Shown here: positions 44,457 to 51,652 of the stretch, one piece after another
Position numbering within the stretch: position 1 is the stretch's first letter
Layout: each line of letters starts with the position of its first letter
Assembly: GCF_013041615.1 (NCBI RefSeq)
Contig: NZ_JABEPQ010000001.1
Coordinates: 1,232,976-1,296,975 of the forward strand
DNA: 64,000 nucleotides
Reading direction: 5' to 3'
Source of the DNA: Knoellia koreensis
GTDB taxonomy: Bacteria > Actinomycetota > Actinomycetes > Actinomycetales > Dermatophilaceae
The notes under the pieces: generated by a model
Told to the model about the DNA's origin: nothing
What the model saw: only the letters and a program-made list of their open reading frames with translations
The model's database searches: none
Program-made: the position numbers and the translations under genes

Positions 44457-45965
44457 TCAGCTCCTCACCGGTTCGTCGGAATGCCACTGTTGCCAGTCGA
44501 TCTGGTCGGCCGAGCCGACGTACTCCCCCGAGTCCCCGTCCTGGAAGCCGTACCAGGCGAGCACCTCCGGCAGCGTCGGGCCGCCGCAGGAGCCCTGGAG
44601 GATCTGGTGGACGGGCAGCCACGCCTGGACGTACTTCTCGGGTTCGTCGGCGAAGATGCGCGCACAGCCGTCGGAGCAGAAGTGGTAGCGCTCGCCCTCG
44701 AACACCGTGTCGCGGACCGCCACGACCTCGGGGTCGTCGACCTCGGTGAACAGCATGGGCAGCTGGCAGACCTGGCACAGCTGCGGCAGACCAGTGTTGA
44801 AGAAGCGACCGCCGTCGGCCTCGATCTTCGCGGCCTTCTCCCACAGCGGGCGGTAGTACTTGTCGAACGTGTCCGGGTACTGCGCGGACAGCCAGTCCAG
44901 GTGCTCGGCGTCGGGGATGGTCGTGGTGAACCCGGCGGCGTAGCTGTACTGGTAGAGCGTCCAGTAGGCCTGGTGGGAGTAGTGCTCCTTCTCCGCGATG
45001 GCCACGGCCACGTCAGCCGGCGGACGGATCCCGTAGAACTCCAGGTCCTTGAACAGGCCCTCCAGCATCTGCTCCTCGAAGTAGAGCTCGAAGGACTCCT
45101 TCCAGCTCATGACCTTCTTGGGCAGCATGTAGTCGAGCATCGCCGCGATCAACGAGACGAGCCGGTACCCGCGCCAGAACCACTTGTCGATCCACTTCTG
45201 GATGATCGGCACGTTCGCCTCGTCCTGTTCGAGCAGGAACTTGATCGCCTCCAGACCGAGCGTCATGTGGCGGCTCTCATCGCTTTGCGCCGAGAAGCCG
45301 AACGTCATCGTGGGCACGTCGCCGTTGAAGCTGGCTCCGCTCATGAACGGCACGAACAGCAGGTTCGTGAGGAGGTACTCGAACGAGAAGCTGACGGCGA
45401 TCAGGTACTCGAACGGGCCCGACGCCATGGCGTCCTCGATGAACGACTTGGGCACCGAGAGGTACCAGACCCGGTCGAACTGCTTGGGCCAGCTGTGGAA
45501 CCCGCCGTAGTACTTGTTGTATGCCGACAGCGTGTGCGCCTCGGTCTGGGTGTGGCGCAGCTCGTCGACCGACTGGCAGAGCGCGGCAAACCGCGGCCCC
45601 GGACCGTTGTAGTGCCGAGCGAGGAACGAGAAGTGTCGGTTCGCGGCATACTCGATCGGAGTGACGCCCTGGATGAACAGCTTCATCGCGTTGATGTATG
45701 ACGCATCCGACAGGCTCAGGTGCCCCTGCCCCTGCGCAAAGCTGTCGATCACGGCATACAGCCGCTTGTCCTTCTCCGCCTGGTACTTGTAGTAGGAGTC
45801 GACGGTGAGCCGGAAGGGGTCCTCCCAGGCGGCCCAGTCGTTCACCTTGATTCCCTCGAACCGGGTGTACGGGAACAGCTTCTCCTCGTCCACGTAGCTC
45901 GGCGTCCAGTCGAGGTCACGCGTCAGCGCCGCATAGCGCTGTTTCATGCTGAGCTTTCTGGCCAC
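44457..45965 (-). CDS. dmpN: Phenol hydroxylase large oxygenase subunit P3 (DmpN-like)
   Basis: A 502-residue alpha subunit carrying the diiron site: the two ExxH motifs are in SVDELRHTQTEAH and AQSDESRHMTLG. It hydroxylates phenol (and probably methylphenols) to catechols. A C-terminal YHS-type segment (RYHFCSDGCARIF) and CQVCQLPM are normal for this subunit. GTG 45965 has AAAGGA eight bases upstream; ATG 45950 is an alternative. Three GTATGCC-type motif copies lie within it. Confidence 0.95.
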   Translation of the reverse strand: MARKLSMKQRYAALTRDLDWTPSYVDEEKLFPYTRFEGIKVNDWAAWEDPFRLTVDSYYKYQAEKDKRLYAVIDSFAQGQGHLSLSDASYINAMKLFIQGVTPIEYAANRHFSFLARHYNGPGPRFAALCQSVDELRHTQTEAHTLSAYNKYYGGFHSWPKQFDRVWYLSVPKSFIEDAMASGPFEYLIAVSFSFEYLLTNLLFVPFMSGASFNGDVPTMTFGFSAQSDESRHMTLGLEAIKFLLEQDEANVPIIQKWIDKWFWRGYRLVSLIAAMLDYMLPKKVMSWKESFELYFEEQMLEGLFKDLEFYGIRPPADVAVAIAEKEHYSHQAYWTLYQYSYAAGFTTTIPDAEHLDWLSAQYPDTFDKYYRPLWEKAAKIEADGGRFFNTGLPQLCQVCQLPMLFTEVDDPEVVAVRDTVFEGERYHFCSDGCARIFADEPEKYVQAWLPVHQILQGSCGGPTLPEVLAWYGFQDGDSGEYVGSADQIDWQQWHSDEPVRS

Positions 45966-45999
45966 GGCCTGAGTCCTTTCTGCGAATGGCAACGATGAG

Positions 46000-46290
46000 T
46001 CAGTGGTCCCACTTGATGACGATCTCGTCGTCTTCCCACGTGGAGATGTGACCGAAGTAGGAGACGATGGCCAGCTGGAACTCGGGTGTCTCCCACTCGC
46101 GTCCCAGGTGGGTCTCGACGGTCTCTCGGCGGATGGTCATGCACGACGGGACCTGCACCCGGACCAGGCCGGGCATGCGCGTCACCTGGGCGCCGTCGTT
46201 GTCTGCCACGATGGCCTGCACCAGCCGCAGGTTCTCCTCGTTCGCGTCCTGCAGGTCGACACCGACGTTGCGAACTCGGGTGTCGCTCAT
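46000..46290 (-). CDS. dmpM: Phenol hydroxylase activator protein P2 (DmpM-like)
   Basis: A 96-residue cofactor-free regulatory subunit: VGVDLQDANEENLRLVQAI, VTRMPGLVRVQVPSCMTIRR and FGHISTWEDDEIVIKW. It binds the oxygenase and speeds turnover. The start overlaps the dmpL stop as ATGA. Confidence 0.94.
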   Translation of the reverse strand: MSDTRVRNVGVDLQDANEENLRLVQAIVADNDGAQVTRMPGLVRVQVPSCMTIRRETVETHLGREWETPEFQLAIVSYFGHISTWEDDEIVIKWDH

Positions 46291-47328
46291 GACGAGACCT
46301 CCTCGGTCTGGGTGCCCGGGAGGCCGAGCGCCGTGAAGCGCTCCCGGATGTCAGCGACCTCGGCTGCACCGGCCTCCTGGGCGCCGGCGTCCCCGCCGAG
46401 CAGCTGGTCGATCGACTCCAGCAGGGGCGCGGTCGCGGACTGTGCCCGGGGCAGCCACTCGTCGAGCCAGCGGCCCAGGACCGTCACGTTGGCCGCACCG
46501 TGCTCCGGGTCGGTCGCCCACGCCTGGTAGAGCGCGTCGAGCCACTTGCGTTGGTCGGCGTACCAGGCGATCAGGTGCTGGGTGACCAGGCTGTACGGCG
46601 CGGCCCCGCCGATGATCGCGGCGTCATCGAGTCGTCGGTAGAGGACGGGGTAGAGGATCTGGTCGACCAGGTCTTGCCCCATGACTCCGACCGCCCAGTC
46701 CCCGTCGGCCATCAGCTCCTCGACCAGCCGGCGCAGCGGCTGCAGCCGTGGGTCGTCCACCCAGAACGACTTCGCGGCCGTGAGCGCCTCGTCGGTGCCG
46801 TCTGCGACTGAGATCCCGACCCGGCTGAGCATCTGCGCCAGACCCGATCCGGTCGTAGGCGGCATACGACAGGCACTGGGCGATCGGAGTGCCCCAGGCG
46901 AACCTCGCGCCGTTCACGGTGATGAGCTGCGCACCGGACTCCGCGTGCCGCAACGGCACGACGATCTCGCGCAGCACCGTCGACCACGGCTCGGGCAGGC
47001 GACCGAACATCTGGCGCTGGTCGATGTAGTCGAGCGCCTTGCCGAAGGCCTCGTGCAGGTTGGCCCGGGCGGTCACGTAGGGCGCGTAGTAGTACTGGCG
47101 CGGGTCGACGAAGCCCTCGGGGTCGCTCAGCCGCAGCGCCGTGAAGGCGGGGTCGTAGATCTGGCGGGTCGCATCCCACTGCGGCCGGTAGTGGAAGTTC
47201 TCGGTCGGCTGGATCGCGACCGTTCCTTCCTGGTACCGGGTGGCCGGCACGTCGCCGAAGCGCTCGATGAGCGCCTGAAAGGTCTGGCGTCGCGGGGTAA
47301 TCGTGTTCTGACGCAATTCGTATTGCAC
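46287..47328 (-). pseudogene. dmpL: Phenol hydroxylase subunit P1 (DmpL-like), one-base frameshift
   Basis: The frame starting GTG 47328 (AAGGAGG five bases upstream) encodes normal P1 to LSYAAYDRIG, then is lost at a CCC run on the plus strand (46843-46845). Removing one base gives YDRIGLAQMLSRVGISVADG and continues to the stop at 46287, about 346 residues. P1 is the beta subunit needed for activity, and every neighbouring gene is intact, so a sequencing error, or less likely a +1 recoding site, should be considered before true inactivation. A GGCATAC motif copy lies 16 bases from the break. Confidence 0.85.
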
Positions 47329-47377
47329 GAGATCCTCCTTCGGTCGAGCACCACTGTGGGCGCCGTCTCACGCGATC

Positions 47378-47406
47378 GCGGAACGGTGTTCCCGAGGGCG
47401 GAACGG
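47378..47406. promoter_or_regulatory. Repeated GCGGAACGG sites in the divergent phenol promoter region
   Basis: GCGGAACGG occurs at 47378 and 47398, exactly 20 bases apart, and the first copy forms GGAAC-GGT-GTTCC (47380-47392). The 145-base gap 47329-47473 must contain both divergent promoters, so these are candidate IclR operator half-sites. Confidence 0.45.
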
Positions 47407-47473
47407 AGATTTCGCCGGCCCCGGGCGTCGGCGCACAGTGGGGCGCACACAGTGATGGCGTGTCGAGATTGGG

Positions 47474-47923
47474 ATGAAGATGACCGAATTCATGGATCGC
47501 ATCGAGGACGCGGTGCGTGCCGGCGGAAGTGTCCCGGCCGTGCGTGTCGTGGAGTCCGACTACCTCAGCACCGGCCAGGGCGCCCACGAGCAGGTCGAGA
47601 ACCGGGCCTATGCCGAGCAGCTGGTGTGCGAGGCGAACGCAGTGCTGTCCGCCGCCGGCCGGCCGGTCCTGGAGCTGGAGGACCACAGCGGCAGCCTCGA
47701 CCAGGTCTTCGACGTCCGGGTCGGCGAGCACTGGGCTCGCTTTGCCACCCGCTTCGATCACGGCCGGTCGATCGGTGAGCTCCTGGGCAGCTCGCTCCCG
47801 CTCGACCCGACCGCGACCCGGCACAAGCTGATGGACGCCGAGGCGTTGGAGGACTTCATCGTCGGGCTGGTCGCCGGCAGCGGCGACGTCGCAGCGACGA
47901 ACACAACGGGAGCCCGCTCATGA
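47474..47923 (+). CDS. Unknown protein heading the lower meta-cleavage operon
   Basis: A 149-residue acidic protein, MTEFMDRIEDAVRAGG at the start, then VRVVESDYLSTGQGAHEQVENRAYAEQ and QVFDVRVGEHWARFATRFDHG. No family, signal peptide or membrane span is recognised. Its stop overlaps the hydrolase start (47920-47923), so it is translated with the pathway enzymes. ATG 47474 and 47480 are both possible starts. It is not like DmpK or the tautomerase DmpI. A role as binding or regulatory partner in the pathway is inference. Confidence 0.75.
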   Translation: MKMTEFMDRIEDAVRAGGSVPAVRVVESDYLSTGQGAHEQVENRAYAEQLVCEANAVLSAAGRPVLELEDHSGSLDQVFDVRVGEHWARFATRFDHGRSIGELLGSSLPLDPTATRHKLMDAEALEDFIVGLVAGSGDVAATNTTGARS

Positions 47924-48777
47924 GCGCCGAAGCCGAAACCACGACAGCGAATCCGGAGGTCGGCGACACCGTCGACGTCGCCGGCATCGCGACGAACTAC
48001 CACGACTACGGCACCGGCACCCCGGTCCTGCTGATCCACGGATCCGGGCCCGGCGTCACGGCCTGGGCCAACTGGCGCCTCGTGCTGCCCGAGCTCAGCA
48101 CGTCGGTGCGTGCCATCGCACCGGACATCGTGGGCTTCGGTTACACCGAGGCGCCGGACGGCTTCGACTACTCGCTCGACGCGTGGCTCAACCACCTCAT
48201 CGGGTTCCTCGATGCGCTCGGGCTGGACCGGGTGTCCATCGTCGGCAACAGCTTCGGTGGGGGCCTCGCAATGCACCTCGCGGCGCGGGCCCCCGAGCGG
48301 GTGGACCGCCTGGTGTTGATGGGCAGTGTCGGCGTCGACTTTCCCCTCACCGCTGGTCTGGACGCGGTCTGGGGCTACGAGCCATCGGTCCCCGCGATGC
48401 GCAGGCTGCTCGACATCTTCGCCTACGACAAGTCGATCGCGACCGACGAGCTGGCGCAGCTGCGCTACCGGGCGTCGGTTCGGCCAGGAGCGCAGGAGTC
48501 GTTCTCGGCGATGTTCCCCGCCCCCCGACAGGAAGGCATCGGCCGACTCGCGCTCCCCGAGGAGCAGATCCGCGCCATCGGCACTCCCACGCTCGTCGTG
48601 CACGGAAGGGACGACGAAGTCATCCCCGTGACGAACAGCATCCGCATCAACGAGCTGATCGACGACTCGCAGCTGCACGTGTTCGGGCGGTGCGGACACT
48701 GGGTGCAGATCGAGCAGACGGCGCGGTTCGTCCGCCTGGTCGAAGACTTCCTCACCGAACCTCGGGACGCACGATGA
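47920..48777 (+). CDS. dmpD: 2-Hydroxymuconic semialdehyde hydrolase
   Basis: A 285-residue alpha/beta hydrolase of the DmpD/XylF type with HGSGPGVTAWANWR, nucleophile motif GNSFGGGLA, the Asp in HGRDDEVIP and the catalytic His in GHWVQIE. It splits the ring-cleavage product into 2-hydroxypenta-2,4-dienoate plus formate, or acetate for methylcatechols. Four-base overlaps with both neighbours show tight coupling. Confidence 0.94.
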   Translation: MSAEAETTTANPEVGDTVDVAGIATNYHDYGTGTPVLLIHGSGPGVTAWANWRLVLPELSTSVRAIAPDIVGFGYTEAPDGFDYSLDAWLNHLIGFLDALGLDRVSIVGNSFGGGLAMHLAARAPERVDRLVLMGSVGVDFPLTAGLDAVWGYEPSVPAMRRLLDIFAYDKSIATDELAQLRYRASVRPGAQESFSAMFPAPRQEGIGRLALPEEQIRAIGTPTLVVHGRDDEVIPVTNSIRINELIDDSQLHVFGRCGHWVQIEQTARFVRLVEDFLTEPRDAR

Positions 48778-49568
48778 CCACCGGCGCATTCGAGGCCCTG
48801 GCGGCGGTGCTGGAGACGGCCGAGCGCAACCACGAGCCCGTGCCACCCATCCGCACGATGATCGGCGAAGACCTGTCCATGGCCTACGCGGTCCAACAGG
48901 TCCTGGCCAGGCGACGAGAGGCCAGGGGCGGCGTGGTGGTGGGCCGGAAGGTCGGGCTCACGTCAACGGCCGTACAGCAGCAGCTCGGCGTCGACCAGCC
49001 CGACTACGGCGTGCTCTTCGCCGACATGGACGTCTCGGGCAGGCGCACCGTGCCGTTCGGGCGCCTGATCGCCCCCAAGGTGGAGGCCGAAGTCGCCTTC
49101 GTGCTGAAGTCGGACCTGGATGCCGGCGACCTCGACTACGCACAGGCGAGGGCCGCGATCGACTACGCAGCCCCGGCCCTGGAGATCGTGGACAGCCGGA
49201 TCGCCGACTGGGACATCAGCATCTACGACACCGTCGCCGACAACGGTTCCAGTGGACTCTTCGTGTTGGGCGAGTCACGGCGCAGTCTCGAGAACTTCAC
49301 CCCGGCCGACGTGCGGATGTCGATGTACGACGGCAACCGCCTTGTGTCCCAAGGCAATGGGGCGGCATGTCTGGGTGACCCCATCAACGCACTCGTCTGG
49401 CTGGCACGCACGGCACGCGATGTCGGCGACCCGCTCCGAGCCGGGCAGATCGTGCTGTCAGGGGCGCTCGGCCCGATGGTGCCGGTCACTCCCGGCATGA
49501 CGATCCGCGCGGACATCGAGCCACTCGGATCAGTAGCTGTGTCGTTTGCGAGCGAGGGAGAGAGATGA
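48774..49568 (+). CDS. dmpE: 2-Oxopent-4-enoate (2-hydroxypentadienoate) hydratase
   Basis: A 264-residue hydratase of the DmpE/MhpD family: [24 protein letters not shown] (start and end visible), [11 protein letters not shown] with the metal-binding Glu pair and [12 protein letters not shown]. It adds water to give 4-hydroxy-2-oxovalerate. The ATG overlaps the hydrolase stop as ATGA, and its own stop overlaps the next start in the same way. Confidence 0.94.
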   Translation: MTTGAFEALAAVLETAERNHEPVPPIRTMIGEDLSMAYAVQQVLARRREARGGVVVGRKVGLTSTAVQQQLGVDQPDYGVLFADMDVSGRRTVPFGRLIAPKVEAEVAFVLKSDLDAGDLDYAQARAAIDYAAPALEIVDSRIADWDISIYDTVADNGSSGLFVLGESRRSLENFTPADVRMSMYDGNRLVSQGNGAACLGDPINALVWLARTARDVGDPLRAGQIVLSGALGPMVPVTPGMTIRADIEPLGSVAVSFASEGER

Positions 49569-50512
49569 ACAAGGCCAAGGTTGCCATCATCGGTTCCGGC
49601 AACATCGGGACCGACCTGATGTTCAAGGTGTTGCGCACCACCACCGCGCTCGAGATGGGCGCCATGGTCGGCATCGACCCGCAGTCCGACGGGCTGGCAC
49701 GAGCTGCGCGCCTCGGCATCCCCACCACCCACGAGGGCGTCGAGGGGCTGATCGCGATGCCTGGCTTCGACGAGATCGAGGTGGTCTTCGACGCCACCTC
49801 GGCCAAGGCTCACGTCGCGAACGCGAAGGCTCTGGCGCCCCACGGAAAGCGCCTCGTGGACCTCACACCCGCGGCCCTCGGCCCCTACGTCGTGCCAGCG
49901 GTCAACGGCACCCAGCACGCCGGCGCCCCCAACGTGAACATGGTGACCTGTGGCGGCCAGGCGACGATCCCCATGGTCGCGGCGGTGTCGCGCGTGGTCG
50001 ACGTGCCGTATGCCGAGATCGTCGCCTCCATCGCGTCCAAGTCCGCCGGTCCCGGCACGCGTGCCAACATCGACGAGTTCACCGAGACCACCTCGGCCGC
50101 CATCGAGCAGGTTGGGGGTGCACGGCGTGGCAAGGCCGTCATCATCCTCAATCCCGCCGATCCGCCGATGATCATGCGCGACACGGTGTACTGCCTCGTG
50201 GCCACCGCGGACCCGGCGCAGCTGGAGGAGATCAGGACCTCCGTCGGGGAGATGGCCGCAAGGGTGCAGCAGTACGTCCCCGGCTACCGCGTGAAGCAGG
50301 AGGTCCAGTTCACGTCGGTCGGAAGCGACGAGCCGGTTCACACACTCGTGGGTGTCGGCGCCGGACCGGTCCGCACCCGCGTGGCCATCTACCTGGAGGT
50401 CGAGGGCGCCGCCCACTACCTGCCCGCCTATGCAGGCAATCTCGACATCATGACCTCGGCGGCGATCCGCGCCGCGGAGAGCATGGACGCCCGGCAGCCG
50501 GTGGGTGCGTGA
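49565..50512 (+). CDS. dmpF: Acetaldehyde dehydrogenase (acylating)
   Basis: A 315-residue enzyme with NAD motif IGSGNIGTD, the catalytic Cys in [11 protein letters not shown] and [13 protein letters not shown]. It oxidises acetaldehyde to acetyl-CoA with CoA and NAD and forms a channelled complex with the aldolase DmpG, encoded next. ATG follows GAGGGAGAG. Its stop shares one base with the dmpG start (TGATG). Confidence 0.96.
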   Translation: MNKAKVAIIGSGNIGTDLMFKVLRTTTALEMGAMVGIDPQSDGLARAARLGIPTTHEGVEGLIAMPGFDEIEVVFDATSAKAHVANAKALAPHGKRLVDLTPAALGPYVVPAVNGTQHAGAPNVNMVTCGGQATIPMVAAVSRVVDVPYAEIVASIASKSAGPGTRANIDEFTETTSAAIEQVGGARRGKAVIILNPADPPMIMRDTVYCLVATADPAQLEEIRTSVGEMAARVQQYVPGYRVKQEVQFTSVGSDEPVHTLVGVGAGPVRTRVAIYLEVEGAAHYLPAYAGNLDIMTSAAIRAAESMDARQPVGA

Positions 50513-51534
50513 TGGGCGGCCCACTGTACGTCCAGGACGTGACCCTCCGGGACGGCATGCACGCGCTCCGGCACCGAGTCGACCCTGCGGACGTCGGCAC
50601 GATCGTCGCTGCGCTCGACGCAGCAGGTGTGTCGGCGATCGAGGTCGCGCATGGCGACGGGCTCGCCGGTGGCTCGGTCAACTACGGACCCGGCAGCCAC
50701 ACGGACGCCGAGTGGATCGAGGCAGCGGCTGCCAACATCCGCAATGCCGTCCTGACCACCTTGCTGCTGCCCGGCATCGGGACCATCGAGGACCTCAAAG
50801 AGGCCCACCGGCTGGGTGTGCGCTCGGTTCGGGTGGCCACCCACTGCACCGAGGCGGACGTGTCGGCGCAGCACATCGCGACCGCTCGCGAGCTGGACAT
50901 GGACGTGTCCGGCTTCCTCATGCTCAGCCACATGGCCGAGCCGGCCGCGCTGGCCGCCCAGGCGAAGCTCATGGAGTCCTACGGCGCGCACTGCGTCTAC
51001 GTCACCGACTCCGGTGGCCGACTCACCATGGACGGGGTCCGCGACAGGGTGCGCGCCTATCGCGACGTCCTGGACGACGCCACGCAGATCGGCATCCATG
51101 CCCACGAGAACCTGTCGCTGTCGGTTGCCAACAGCGTCGTTGCGGTGGAGGAAGGCGTCACGCGCGTCGATGCCGCCCTTGCGGGTCAGGGTGCCGGGGC
51201 GGGCAACTGCCCGCTGGAGGCGTTCGTGGCCGTCGCCGACCTGCTCGGCTGGGACCATGGCTGCGACCTGTTCGCCCTGCAGGACGCGGCCGACGACTTG
51301 GTGCGGCCCCTGCGGGATCGGCCCGTCCAGGTGGACCGCGAGACGCTGACGCTCGGGTATGCCGGGGTCTACTCCTCGTTCCTGCGACATGCGGAGGCTG
51401 TGGGCGAGCGGTATGGCATCGACGCCAGGGCCTTGCTGATGGAAGCCGGCAAGCGGCGGTTGGTCGGCGGCCAGGAGGACATGCTCACCGACATTGCTTT
51501 GGACGCCGTGCGCGCGCCGGCCGCCGTCGACTGA
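50512..51534 (+). CDS. dmpG: 4-Hydroxy-2-oxovalerate aldolase
   Basis: A 340-residue DRE-TIM metallolyase with [26 protein letters not shown] supplying the metal-binding His pair, and [15 protein letters not shown]. It cleaves 4-hydroxy-2-oxovalerate to pyruvate and acetaldehyde, the latter passed to DmpF. It closes the operon and is followed by a strong hairpin. Confidence 0.96.
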   Translation: MGGPLYVQDVTLRDGMHALRHRVDPADVGTIVAALDAAGVSAIEVAHGDGLAGGSVNYGPGSHTDAEWIEAAAANIRNAVLTTLLLPGIGTIEDLKEAHRLGVRSVRVATHCTEADVSAQHIATARELDMDVSGFLMLSHMAEPAALAAQAKLMESYGAHCVYVTDSGGRLTMDGVRDRVRAYRDVLDDATQIGIHAHENLSLSVANSVVAVEEGVTRVDAALAGQGAGAGNCPLEAFVAVADLLGWDHGCDLFALQDAADDLVRPLRDRPVQVDRETLTLGYAGVYSSFLRHAEAVGERYGIDARALLMEAGKRRLVGGQEDMLTDIALDAVRAPAAVD

Positions 51535-51539
51535 CATGC

Positions 51540-51580
51540 GTGGCCCGACGGCCCGGCGGTCCAACGGGCCGTCGGGCCAC
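51540..51580 (+). terminator. Terminator of the lower meta-cleavage operon
   Basis: Perfect 16-base arms (51540-51555 and 51565-51580) with a nine-base loop begin five bases after the dmpG stop. No T-tract follows. The hairpin separates the operon from the phosphotransferase gene at 51653. Confidence 0.85.
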
Positions 51581-51652
51581 GGGTGCTGAGCCGATGGGCG
51601 CGTTAGCATGCGGCGTGGTCGCCGCCGTCCTGCCTGCGTGCGAAGTGTGCGC

